Translations under genes and position numbers: made by a program
Shown: in pieces, positions 20,493-28,128 of the stretch
Position numbering within the stretch: position 1 is the first letter of the stretch
Layout: every line of letters starts with the position of its first letter
Notes under the pieces: model-generated
Seen by the model: the letters and a program-made list of their open reading frames with translations, nothing else
What the model was told of the DNA's origin: nothing
Databases searched by the model: none
NCBI RefSeq assembly: GCF_018555435.2
Contig: NZ_JAFEJT020000015.1
Span: forward strand, 1 to 56,139
DNA: 56,139 nt
Source of the DNA: Bifidobacterium amazonense
GTDB lineage: Bacteria; Actinomycetota; Actinomycetes; Actinomycetales; Bifidobacteriaceae
Reading direction: 5' to 3'

Positions 20493-21764
20493 TCAGCGAT
20501 CGGAAGCGAGACGGGACTCGATCATGGCGTCCGGAAGCTGCGCCGCATCCGATCCGTCGCCGGACTCGGCCTGTACGACCTGCGCTGTCGCGGCCTTCGC
20601 CGCGGATACGGCGGTCGTTGCCGCGGCCGGGGACACGCCCGCCGCGGCCTCGTTCGCCTCGTCGAGACGGCTCGTCTGGAACCGCACCAGCTGCATCTGC
20701 ACGCGATCGGCCTCGATCGCGGCGATCTGACGCGAGAAGACGATGAACCAGCCGAGGAAGAACGCGCATGCCAACGCCTCGAGGTTCGTGAGCGTGTCGT
20801 AGCCGCGCAGCATGTAGATGCCGAAACCCGCGCAGACCGCGATCGCGAGGTCCGAGATCGCGTACATGGCCTTCGGCATGCGCGGGGCCAGCCACGGCAG
20901 GGCGAGCAGCAGCACGCCCATGACCAGCGGCAGACCCTTCGCGCACACGTTGTGCATGATGTAGTGCGGCGTATAGCGGAACACGCCGATGCCGATGAAC
21001 GCGAGCCCGGAGACGGTGAGCAGCAGCGACAGGATCGCCGTGCGCACCCTGAAGTGGGCGACCTCCGGCTCGACCTCGTCGCCGTAACGTTCGTGCCACA
21101 GCCGTTCGAGACGCTGCGTGGTGATCAGCTCCGAGACGGCGAAGTAGCTGACGATGATGATGCACGTGCCGGCGAGGATCAGCGTCGCGTTGAACATGGT
21201 CGCCGCGAACGTGGTGCGGTCGCCGAGCTGCGAGAAGTTGTTGTGATACCAGTACGGGTCGTCGGTGGTGAGCCCTGCGGTGCTCACACCGGAGATCACG
21301 AAGAACGGCAGCAGCGAGGCGAGGGTCTTCGCGTTCATGAGCTCCGCCTGCACGAACGTCATGTAGCCGGCCACGCCGGCGAACCCGGCGCAGGCGGCCG
21401 GCATGTAGCCGGCGAACAGATGCATGCCCAGCACCGTGTTCACCACGCTGAACAGGGCGAACGATGACAGGAAGATCGTGGCCGCGTACACGACCGACAA
21501 CGCGAGGATCTCGAAAGTGCGGCGGATCGGCATCCACCAGCCGTTCTTGAGCGTGAACGAACGCGAGTTGCTCGCGTAGCCCACCGCGAACGAGACCACG
21601 CCGCATGCCGCTATGACGGCCGCCGCGGCGCTGAACCGGCGCTGCGTGACCTGCCAGATGGCGGGGGCGAGATCGAGGTAGAGCTTCATGCCGAAGAACG
21701 CGACGACGGCGCAGATGAGGAACGACACCAATCCCAAGGTCTCCGCCCGCTGATGCCGTCCCAT
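20493..21764 (-). CDS. multi-spanning membrane protein, DUF998-like
   Basis: A 423-residue integral membrane protein with roughly ten hydrophobic helices and a cytoplasmic-looking C-terminal tail (from about residue 345) rich in Ala, Glu and Ser. The YWYHNNFSQLG segment between helices resembles DUF998 proteins, a family without established function. The start at 21764 (MGRHQRAE) is chosen for its SD (GGAAGGGAG); an in-frame ATG five codons earlier is less well placed. Last complete host gene before the prophage. Confidence 0.72.
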   Translation of the reverse strand: MGRHQRAETLGLVSFLICAVVAFFGMKLYLDLAPAIWQVTQRRFSAAAAVIAACGVVSFAVGYASNSRSFTLKNGWWMPIRRTFEILALSVVYAATIFLSSFALFSVVNTVLGMHLFAGYMPAACAGFAGVAGYMTFVQAELMNAKTLASLLPFFVISGVSTAGLTTDDPYWYHNNFSQLGDRTTFAATMFNATLILAGTCIIIVSYFAVSELITTQRLERLWHERYGDEVEPEVAHFRVRTAILSLLLTVSGLAFIGIGVFRYTPHYIMHNVCAKGLPLVMGVLLLALPWLAPRMPKAMYAISDLAIAVCAGFGIYMLRGYDTLTNLEALACAFFLGWFIVFSRQIAAIEADRVQMQLVRFQTSRLDEANEAAAGVSPAAATTAVSAAKAATAQVVQAESGDGSDAAQLPDAMIESRLASDR

Positions 21765-21977
21765 GATGCTCCCTTCCACGCCCGCTTCTCACACGTCGCA
21801 TGTTCATTGTAATCGTGCCGCGGGGCGGGCTGCGCCGCGAGGATATGGAGCATCCGTGCATGTTTGCGGCCGCATCGTTTCGTCCGCCCATTCGGTGCAT
21901 TCGTCCACTGCATTCGTCCACCCATCCGGTACAATGGATGATTGTTGTTTTTGCCCGGATCATCCGCGCATTGCAAT

Positions 21978-22024
21978 CGGGGCGTAGCGCAGCTTGGTAG
22001 CGCGCCTGCTTTGGGAGCAGGATG
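21978..22024 (+). pseudogene. truncated host tRNA-Pro (UGG), 5' portion only
   Basis: Positions 21978-22024 carry the acceptor 5' strand CGGGGCG, a complete D arm, and a perfect anticodon arm (22005-22009 with 22017-22021) with TGG at 22012-22014. After GGATG the sequence no longer matches a tRNA: no T arm (no TTCGA/TTCAA) and no 3' acceptor strand follow. Downstream, ACCTACTCCCGCTT at about 22062 resembles the terminator stem of the complete tRNA-Pro. A TACAAT box at 21930-21935 could be the old promoter. The break is most simply the left junction of the prophage. Confidence 0.75.
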
Positions 22025-22109
22025 ATACCAAACCGACTGTGTTATGACCGCCGCTGAGACCTACTCCCGCTTAGGGTTTCGGGTTTCGGCAAAAACTGAA
22101 GAATGGAGT

Positions 22110-22128
22110 CCAGTAACACTCAGTAACA
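22110..22128 (+). repeat. CAGTAACA repeat pair, left of tRNA-Pro
   Basis: Two direct copies of CAGTAACA at 22111-22118 and 22121-22128 (the first as CCAGTAACA), spaced ten bases. Further copies lie on the other side of the complete tRNA-Pro. Paired short direct repeats flanking an attachment region look like arm-type integrase sites; this role is inference. Confidence 0.5.
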
Positions 22129-22212
22129 ATGACCGCAGACCTCCGACTTCTCGGCTGTTTTCTGAACCAAGGATTCCGGCAGTTGGAAGCACATCGCGTC
22201 CCCCGCGGTGCG

Positions 22213-22218
22213 TATAAT
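22213..22218 (+). promoter_or_regulatory. -10 box of tRNA-Pro
   Basis: A consensus TATAAT lies 28 bp before the tRNA-Pro 5' end. No good -35 hexamer is seen at 16-18 bp. It suggests the tRNA copy is independently transcribed. Confidence 0.5.
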
Positions 22219-22246
22219 TGAAAAGTTATGCCTTATGGCATGAAAA

Positions 22247-22320
22247 CGGGCTGTGGCGCAGTTTGGTAGCGCGCTTGCTTTGGGAGCAAGACGTCGCAGG
22301 TTCAAATCCTGTCAGCCCGA
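22247..22320 (+). tRNA. tRNA-Pro (UGG), complete, prophage-side copy
   Basis: A full 74-nt cloverleaf. Acceptor CGGGCTG at 22247-22253 pairs with CAGCCCG at 22313-22319, and the discriminator is A 22320. The anticodon stem is 22274-22278 with 22286-22290 and the anticodon TGG is at 22281-22283. The T arm is GCAGG-TTCAAAT-CCTGT. CCA is not encoded. It differs from the truncated host copy at several stem positions but keeps the same anticodon loop. A terminator follows directly. It lies inside the prophage border, so it is either phage-borne or a recombined host copy. Confidence 0.92.
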
Positions 22321-22327
22321 CTCGAAA

Positions 22328-22366
22328 GCCCTACTCCCGCTTGGGATGTAGGGCCTCTTCTTTTTT
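22328..22366 (+). terminator. terminator after tRNA-Pro
   Basis: Stem GCCCTAC (22328-22334) with GTAGGGC (22348-22354), followed by a T-rich run TTCTTTTTT ending near 22365. Confidence 0.8.
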
Positions 22367-22378
22367 CGGGCTACGGCT

Positions 22379-22439
22379 CCAGTAACAAAATTCCAGTGTT
22401 ACCGGGATGGCCGAATCCAGTAACATTTTTTGTTACTGG
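22379..22439. repeat. CAGTAACA repeats, right of tRNA-Pro
   Basis: CCAGTAACA occurs at 22379-22387 and 22417-22425. The second is mirrored by TGTTACTGG at 22431-22439 to make a perfect 9-bp hairpin with a T5 loop, and a variant CCAGTGTTACC lies between. With the pair at 22110-22128 these repeats bracket the tRNA-Pro, as integrase arm sites might. The hairpin could also terminate transcription. Confidence 0.5.
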
Positions 22440-22480
22440 CATGAAGCGCCCGAGATTCCAATGATTCCAAGGGGTTTCGG

Positions 22481-22492
22481 TATGATTGGGGC
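22481..22492 (+). promoter_or_regulatory. -10 box suggesting a leaderless start
   Basis: TATGAT at 22481-22486 is followed by six bases and then the ATG at 22493, the same geometry as at the phage repressor gene (31273-31285). This would give a leaderless mRNA, expressed in the lysogen. No convincing -35 element is seen. Confidence 0.4.
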
Positions 22493-23140
22493 ATGTCCAC
22501 CACGATTGACGTGTATCCGACGACGGATTACCTGCCCTTGGTCGAAGAGACGAGAAGCCGCACCCAAGAGCTCTATCAGCAGCTGCTCGACCGGTATGGC
22601 ATCGACAGCACCGTGGAGGTCAAGGCGTTCTACCCATGCGGCCCCGATGAGGAACTGAGGTACGTGGATCCGGCCACGCGCTGGAAGGTGGAGATGGATC
22701 TCGGCTTCGCGTATCTGATCGACGGCCAGTGGCGGGCGAGTTCCTGGCCGTCGCTGTGGGAGCGCACCCGGATCGATCAGCCGTGGATCGATGACTACGT
22801 GAAGTCCGACGGGAAGGAAGGCTATCCCCCGTCGATGCTGGGCGAATGCTTCCCCATCGAAGCCGACGAGTTCGATCTGCCGCTGTCCGATGAGGACATG
22901 CGATTGCTGAACGCGCAACCCCATTTCTGGCATGACATACGGAACTTCGCCGGCCCGGCAGTCGCCTCGACCGGATACGGGTTCGTCGCCGCCGCGCTGG
23001 CCGAGGAAACCTGCGGACGTGTGGCATCCACCGATGGGGCATTCGACAGCAGAGGTCACAACGGCGAAACTGCCGAACAGTTCCTCACATGGTGGGGCGA
23101 TGAGCAGATGGGCTTCTACAAAAAGAAATCTTTCCAGTGA
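22493..23140 (+). CDS. hypothetical protein at prophage left edge
   Basis: A 215-residue soluble, acidic protein that I do not recognise. It is tryptophan- and tyrosine-rich, begins MSTTIDVYPTTDYLPLVEET, has no signal peptide, transmembrane segment or obvious catalytic motif, and ends in KKKSFQ. It is transcribed rightward, opposite to the early operon that converges on it, with a hairpin between them. Position next to the attachment region, and an apparently leaderless promoter, are those of a lysogenic-conversion gene (moron). Candidate roles such as superinfection immunity or host adaptation are unsupported by sequence. Confidence 0.7.
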   Translation: MSTTIDVYPTTDYLPLVEETRSRTQELYQQLLDRYGIDSTVEVKAFYPCGPDEELRYVDPATRWKVEMDLGFAYLIDGQWRASSWPSLWERTRIDQPWIDDYVKSDGKEGYPPSMLGECFPIEADEFDLPLSDEDMRLLNAQPHFWHDIRNFAGPAVASTGYGFVAAALAEETCGRVASTDGAFDSRGHNGETAEQFLTWWGDEQMGFYKKKSFQ

Positions 23141-23146
23141 CGGTAG

Positions 23147-23183
23147 GGGGCTGTCCGTTGATATTCCTTCAACGGACAACCCC
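23147..23183. terminator. hairpin between convergent genes
   Basis: A 15-bp stem with one mismatch (23147-23161 with 23169-23183, seven-base loop) sits between the rightward 215-residue gene and the end of the leftward early operon. No T-run on either side, but placement argues for a shared terminator. Confidence 0.55.
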
Positions 23184-23185
23184 GG

Positions 23186-23950
23186 TCAGGCTTCTTTCCC
23201 ATAGTCGGCGCGTTTCCGCAGTAACGGCACCAGCTCACTCAAGGAGAGTTTCCCGTCGGATCTGTAACGTAAACCGCCGCGGTTGACCCAGCTTCGTATC
23301 GTGCTTGCCGGTAGGCGGATACCCGCCTTCGCGCACTCGGCGCTCAGCTCGGTGGCGGTTCCCCTGACTTCGCTGACGATGAGACGAGCCAGCAGCCGGT
23401 CGGCCACGGCTCGACGGTTCACCCGCTCGCCACAGCTCGCGCACTCGCCATCCGATTCGTCTGGATCCCCCCACACCACGCCGCCGCAGTCCGGGCACGA
23501 GCCGAACGCGATGCGAGGCTTCGCGGGATTCACCGCCTTGTGGACTCGTCCAGACATATCGGCGATGTCCTCATACCAGCCGAGCACGTCCCCGCTCTTC
23601 AGCAACGGTCCCGGTCGGGCAAGCACCATACGAGCCAAACCGACCACCGTAATGTGCGGATCCAGCGTCTTCGGGTAGTCGAACCGTGCGCACAACCGGC
23701 GCATGAGTTGTTCCGCCTCGCAATACAGCTCCCACAAGTCATCCCTCAACGGCGACGGGGCCTCGGCCGGCGAGGCGTGTCCGCTACCCTGCATGTTCAC
23801 GCCGGCTTGTCTGGTGGCGATCAATAGCAGTGGCATGGCATCCTCACCAAGTTGGGCGAGGTTGTCCCAGAGCCGATGCTCGCAGCTCCGGCACAGCAAT
23901 CGTCCCGCGGCGGTTTCGGCTCCGTCATTGTTCACGCATGGTCCCGTCAT
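23186..23950 (-). CDS. zinc-ribbon/HTH phage protein
   Basis: A 254-residue protein with an N-terminal CRSC pair (preceded by an earlier Cys), a central zinc ribbon CPDC...CASC (about 152-172) and a C-terminal helix-turn-helix of MerR/Sigma type (about 195-250, with TIRSWVNRGGLRY). It resembles zinc-ribbon proteins of actinobacterial siphophage early regions, whose role is unknown; DNA binding is likely. AAGGA precedes the ATG. It is the last gene of the early operon and overlaps its upstream neighbour by 26 bases. Confidence 0.72.
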   Translation of the reverse strand: MTGPCVNNDGAETAAGRLLCRSCEHRLWDNLAQLGEDAMPLLLIATRQAGVNMQGSGHASPAEAPSPLRDDLWELYCEAEQLMRRLCARFDYPKTLDPHITVVGLARMVLARPGPLLKSGDVLGWYEDIADMSGRVHKAVNPAKPRIAFGSCPDCGGVVWGDPDESDGECASCGERVNRRAVADRLLARLIVSEVRGTATELSAECAKAGIRLPASTIRSWVNRGGLRYRSDGKLSLSELVPLLRKRADYGKEA

Positions 23951-24083
23951 GCTTGTCCTTCCGGTTCAGATGGTTCTTCAACTCTTGTAGGTCATCGGTG
24001 TCGTATCCGCAGGAACACCACCAACGCAGCCCATGTCCGGTGGATTCCGTGACTACCAAATGCACTGGCTCATTCGTGGTCAT
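23925..24083 (-). CDS. 52-residue CxCG zinc-finger protein
   Basis: A small gene with an excellent SD (GAGGGG) before ATG 24083. It contains CSCG at residues 23-26, then eleven residues, then His 38, and His 45 further on, so one mini zinc finger is likely. The same CxCG-x11-H spacing recurs twice in the next gene upstream. It overlaps both neighbours (14 bases with the upstream gene, 26 with the downstream one), which supports its reality as part of a tightly packed operon. Function unknown; nucleic-acid or protein binding is inferred from the motif. Confidence 0.68.
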   Translation of the reverse strand: MTTNEPVHLVVTESTGHGLRWWCSCGYDTDDLQELKNHLNRKDKHDGTMREQ

Positions 24084-24480
24084 CGGCGTTCCCCTCATTC
24101 ATGGCACGGATGTGTTCCTGCATGACGGTGAGCGACGTGAAGTCGCGTCCGCATGAGCAGATAAAGATTCTCCCGCCCTTCGCGGTATCCAGCAGCCTGT
24201 GCTTCAGCGTGGGCGTGGGGTCATCCAGGAATGCGAGTGGATTGTTCATGATGGTTTCTCCGATCTTGTCTTCCAGATGCTGTGCGAACCGATTGGGATC
24301 CCGTGTTGAGAATCCGCACGCGCACTCGCGTACGTACCCTGTCGGGGTCCCGAAACCGACGGTGGTGGCTCGTGTCCGCAGCATGGCGAGCACGGCCGGC
24401 ACCAGACGAATCAGTCGGTGGGTTTTCCTCGGCGTTGTTTTCTTCGGTGTCTTGAACACCGGCTTATGTGTGGCGGTCAT
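24070..24480 (-). CDS. double CxCG zinc-finger protein
   Basis: A 136-residue basic protein, start at 24480 supported by GGAGGAG; the frame is open further upstream but without SD. It carries two fingers of identical spacing: CACG at 53-56 with His 68, and CSCG at 108-111 with His 123, separated by an acidic, Pro-containing linker. The N-terminal 40 residues are Lys/Arg/Thr-rich. It overlaps the upstream gene by four bases (ATGA). Probably a nucleic-acid-binding accessory protein of the early operon. Confidence 0.68.
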   Translation of the reverse strand: MTATHKPVFKTPKKTTPRKTHRLIRLVPAVLAMLRTRATTVGFGTPTGYVRECACGFSTRDPNRFAQHLEDKIGETIMNNPLAFLDDPTPTLKHRLLDTAKGGRIFICSCGRDFTSLTVMQEHIRAMNEGNADDHE

Positions 24481-24908
24481 GGCTTGCTCCTCCAAGCTGT
24501 CTCGAATTGTCTGATCTCCTCGTCGGTCATCCTCGGCCCGACCCATTTGCTGCCCTCCACCTGTTTGGGTGGTTTGAACGGTTTCATGCTGAGGGGTGTT
24601 CTGAAGCACTCGTGCACGGCCAGATACAGGCCGTCACGACTGACGCCGTATGACCCGCATGGGGTGCGAAGCGCAATGAGGCCCGTGCCTGCTATCGGCT
24701 GGATCCGCGTGAATCGGCGACCGAGAATAACGGCCGTCACCAGATCGTTCGCATCCAGCACGCCCGGATCGTAAACCTCTTCGACCGGCCCGCCAGTATC
24801 CACCGCCACCCATTCGCCGCATGTCCCACATTTGCGGGCGACTAGATGGGCGGGGTTCACGCCGCTGGGGCACAGCAGCCTCAGCCATGAGGGTTTGCGT
24901 CTCACCAT
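24477..24908 (-). CDS. hypothetical phage protein with CxxC pair
   Basis: A 143-residue protein beginning MVRRKPSWLRLL with Cys 12 and a CGTC knuckle near residues 27-30, which together could bind one zinc ion. The middle part is mixed alpha/beta and the C-terminus is basic with Trp. No family recognised. It starts one base downstream of the primase-helicase stop and is coupled to the gene that follows by an ATGA overlap. Confidence 0.65.
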   Translation of the reverse strand: MVRRKPSWLRLLCPSGVNPAHLVARKCGTCGEWVAVDTGGPVEEVYDPGVLDANDLVTAVILGRRFTRIQPIAGTGLIALRTPCGSYGVSRDGLYLAVHECFRTPLSMKPFKPPKQVEGSKWVGPRMTDEEIRQFETAWRSKP

Positions 24909-24909
24909 G

Positions 24910-27252
24910 TCAGCCGCCTCCCAACTGACGACGGATCGAGTTCCAGATCGTCGTCAGCTCCGTATCCTTCAAGCCGCTCGCCCGACCACGGTCGAGCAGG
25001 TCTCGCTGGATGGCCTCGGCGTTCTCCGGGTGGTTCAGCAGTCGGCCGTAGGCCCACGCATGAAGATCGTTGTTGCGGCTGCCTGCGGGAATCGGCGTCA
25101 TGTCGGGGCGACCGTTCGATGCGGAGACCACGGCAATGGGCTGGCGCATAACCTCACTCAACGGGGGAATCCGCGTGGCGCTCGCAGACACAGGCGAAGT
25201 CGCCTGACCTTCCACGTTGGTCACGTAATTGTGGGCAATCAGCCACTGCTCCATCTTCTGCGGCATCACCGGCGGCTGGCCGTCCGGCAAATCCAGCAGC
25301 AGATAATCACCGTCCGGGATCCGGCTACCAGCGCCGACCACGTACCCCTTGCCTTCGCAACGAATATCGACCGGAATGCCCTTCTCGTGGACGGCGTTCT
25401 TCAACCGGCCTCGCAGTTCCGGCGGAATCATGTAGTAGGCGTGCGCTGACGGCAAGCCGTTCCTGCGGCCGGTCGGCGTACCGACGAGGTACGTCTTCGG
25501 GAAATCCGGGGAACCGTATTCGCCGATCTCGCGGTTGAACACGTCCCAACCGGTTGGCGCATCCTTCAGGACCTCACCGGTGGCCGGATCCTTAGCGACA
25601 TCCAGATCGATGATCGCCATGCCCGCAGCCGGAACGACCGCATACGCCGCCACGTTGGCCGGCGGTTGCTTGCCTTCGGGAAGGGTGCGGTTCTTCGCCC
25701 AGTCATAGGAGCGCTTTTCATCGGTAACGGAGCCGAATGTGACCGGATAACCGCAATCATCTGGCGTTGCCACAGCAGCACCTTCAATCGGTGGCGGCAG
25801 CGGCGGTACGGGCTTGGCTTCGGCTTCCACCGCTTCGGCAAGATCCCTCGCCGCACTGTCGCGGTACACGCTGAAGACGTGTTCGTTTCTGACCACCAGC
25901 ACACGGACCACCTCGCCGTTGATGCGCTTGGGCTTCGACTTCAGACCGAGTTTCATGGCGGTGTTCCGGTGCCCGGCTTCGGTTTCGCGAAACGGATTAT
26001 CCCGGCTGACGGCGTACCCGTTCGCCACGATGCAATCCACGATCCACTGTTGCGCCTCGGTCAGATCATCGGCGGATCCGATAACCACATCGGTCCACGG
26101 TTTGTCGCCACGGGCTTCCCAGAGACGACATGAGGCCATGAGGAACGGGGCGATACCATGCTCGTCACGGAACCGCAACAGATCCGCGAACTCGCCTTCG
26201 GCGCGCCCGTCCTTCATGCGCACGAACACACGGCGCCGTTCCAGCGCCTCCGTCATGCTCATGATGACGGGGTTGTTCGATGCGATGATGAACGTCGCCT
26301 TGTTCTTGAAACTGACCGCGTTCTCCTGCACGCGCCGCGCCACCATCGTGTCGCCGGTGCCGATCTTCTTCAGCAGGGTGGCCTGCTCCAAGGTGATGGT
26401 GTCGGCGTCCTCGTCGTAGGCCCACAGTGCGCCGATCAGCTTCAGCATCTCCTGATCAGTGGCGAATCCCCCGTTACCGTTCCGTCCACCCAGCAGGGTT
26501 TTCGACGTAACGGCGGCGGACAACGCGGGAAGGCTTCGGTGAAGCGTGTCCAGCAGGATCCCCTTGCCATTGCCGCCCCCGCCATACAGCACATAGAACA
26601 GGTGCTTGTACGGCTCAAGCAGCGGAGTGGCGAACATGCGTCCCAAGTTCTCGGCGCTATGCGCGTCCGCAGTGACAAAGCGCAGGAACTCGCCGGCCTT
26701 GGCGACCAGTTCGTCGGTATAGTCCACGTCCATGAACACCTCGAAGGGGTTGTCGAACAGAGGATCGCCGGGACTGATGCGTTGCACGCGGCCGTCGATG
26801 CGGTAGAACGCCATGTTGCGGAACTTCACACCGTGACGGACGCGCTTCGCCAGTTTCGCGCACTCGACGCGAAGCTGCACGTTCCACGGCAGATACACCT
26901 GCGTCCGTCCGGTCACGTGGTACTCGTCCTCAAGGGATCCGATGGCGTGCCACGAATCCAGCAGACGGTTGGCGCCGGTCAGATCCACGTCGCGCACGTA
27001 CAGGGTCTGGCCATCCTCGCCGAGCAGCATGGAATCGTTGCGGAAATCCCATAGTGCTTTCGCATACCCGTCATCGAAGTACGGCTTGCTCTTGTTCATT
27101 TCGTTGCGCGGAACCTCGATGCTCCGTCCGACGCGGTCATAGAACGTGTGCTTCCACGGATCCGGTGAAACCCGCATCCCCATAAGAACGGTCTGCACGT
27201 TGCTCGGCCCATCCGGGATGATCGAACACTGGTGCCTGAACGGAGCATCCAT
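24910..27252 (-). CDS. primase-helicase with reversed domain order
   Basis: A 780-residue replication protein. The N-terminal half is a D5-type SF3 helicase: Walker A GGGGNGKG (224-231), Walker B LWAYDED (276-282) and sensor IIASNN (322-327). After a Pro-rich linker (480-490) comes an archaeo-eukaryotic primase-type Prim-Pol domain with motif I IIDLD (547-551), motif II SAH (602-604) and motif III VDIR (628-631). The C-terminus (about 725-778) looks like a PriCT helical domain. In known bifunctional phage and plasmid proteins the Prim-Pol usually precedes the helicase; here it follows. It would prime and unwind at the phage origin. GAGG precedes the ATG. Confidence 0.85.
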   Translation of the reverse strand: MDAPFRHQCSIIPDGPSNVQTVLMGMRVSPDPWKHTFYDRVGRSIEVPRNEMNKSKPYFDDGYAKALWDFRNDSMLLGEDGQTLYVRDVDLTGANRLLDSWHAIGSLEDEYHVTGRTQVYLPWNVQLRVECAKLAKRVRHGVKFRNMAFYRIDGRVQRISPGDPLFDNPFEVFMDVDYTDELVAKAGEFLRFVTADAHSAENLGRMFATPLLEPYKHLFYVLYGGGGNGKGILLDTLHRSLPALSAAVTSKTLLGGRNGNGGFATDQEMLKLIGALWAYDEDADTITLEQATLLKKIGTGDTMVARRVQENAVSFKNKATFIIASNNPVIMSMTEALERRRVFVRMKDGRAEGEFADLLRFRDEHGIAPFLMASCRLWEARGDKPWTDVVIGSADDLTEAQQWIVDCIVANGYAVSRDNPFRETEAGHRNTAMKLGLKSKPKRINGEVVRVLVVRNEHVFSVYRDSAARDLAEAVEAEAKPVPPLPPPIEGAAVATPDDCGYPVTFGSVTDEKRSYDWAKNRTLPEGKQPPANVAAYAVVPAAGMAIIDLDVAKDPATGEVLKDAPTGWDVFNREIGEYGSPDFPKTYLVGTPTGRRNGLPSAHAYYMIPPELRGRLKNAVHEKGIPVDIRCEGKGYVVGAGSRIPDGDYLLLDLPDGQPPVMPQKMEQWLIAHNYVTNVEGQATSPVSASATRIPPLSEVMRQPIAVVSASNGRPDMTPIPAGSRNNDLHAWAYGRLLNHPENAEAIQRDLLDRGRASGLKDTELTTIWNSIRRQLGGG

Positions 27253-27355
27253 TCTTATCGCCTCATTCTCTTACTCGTAGTGGAATCGTCTTCTTTGTGC
27301 CCGCCACGGCTGTCGCATCCGCGGAGACCGCTTGGCTACGGTTCGGGCACCCCCT

Positions 27356-28063
27356 CTAGAACTCGGGTTCGTCGCCGATGATGTCGTTGACTGTCCGCTC
27401 GTCAACGCCGAGGAATCCGGCGATCTCCGCGGCAGTTCGTCCGATGGCGGCGAGCTGTTTGATCTGTTCGGCGTTCACCTGCGGCTGCTGGAACGCGGGC
27501 TGCTGCGTGGTCGGCGGCTGATGCTGCTGCGTCTGCGACGTCTGGCCCCGAACCGGTTGTTGGGGTTCTGTGGCGCTCATGGCCTGGGCGACCTGCGTCT
27601 GATTGGGCACGATCTCGTAGCTGTACAGCTTCGGCGGATTCCAGCCGCGCTTCTTGGCCTCGCCGTTGGCGGTATAAGTGGCGGTGAACCCGTCGCCAAC
27701 ATGCGGGAAGTCGCGCCCGACCATGCGGGAGGCCTGACGCAACGTGCTCAGGTTCTTTCCTTTCACGTACACGGCGCGAACGCCGTCGTCTCCCAGAATG
27801 GTGGTGTCCCGAAGCGTGGTGGCGACATGGATGACGACCTGCATCATGGGCTGGCCGTTGTCGAAGAACTTCGGCTCCTGCGTGTCCATGTCCCGCTGCT
27901 GTTGGGCCTCGATGCTCTCGACCGTGCCGGTGACGGAAGTGCCGATGGGGTCCTCTCGCTGGAAGAACGACGGCGTGCCTCCCGCCATCACCTGAGCGAG
28001 CGACGGCAAGGCCTGTGCGGGCTGGCCGTAATTGCCGTGCGACTGGTTTGCTTGTGCGAACAT
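27356..28063 (-). CDS. putative phage ssDNA-binding protein
   Basis: A 235-residue protein with a compact N-terminal beta-rich region (about 35-150) compatible with an OB fold, a Gln/Pro/Thr-rich flexible linker (about 165-195) and a C-terminal helical HTH- or UBA-like segment (AEIAGFLGVDERTVNDIIGD). The layout and the position between primase and exonuclease fit an ssDNA-binding or recombination-mediator protein, but the acidic tip typical of bacterial SSB is only partly matched. TAGGAG precedes the ATG. Identification is by context and architecture, not by recognised homology. Confidence 0.55.
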   Translation of the reverse strand: MFAQANQSHGNYGQPAQALPSLAQVMAGGTPSFFQREDPIGTSVTGTVESIEAQQQRDMDTQEPKFFDNGQPMMQVVIHVATTLRDTTILGDDGVRAVYVKGKNLSTLRQASRMVGRDFPHVGDGFTATYTANGEAKKRGWNPPKLYSYEIVPNQTQVAQAMSATEPQQPVRGQTSQTQQHQPPTTQQPAFQQPQVNAEQIKQLAAIGRTAAEIAGFLGVDERTVNDIIGDEPEF

Positions 28064-28128
28064 TGCTGACTCCTAATCGTTTGACTGGTTGACTGTTGAC
28101 TTGGATGAGATTGGCTTCGGAGGAAACG

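Noticed and set aside
21978..22080. Intron-containing tRNA-Pro
   Set aside because: No 3' exon with T arm and acceptor strand follows the break before the second, different tRNA-Pro; a truncation is simpler.
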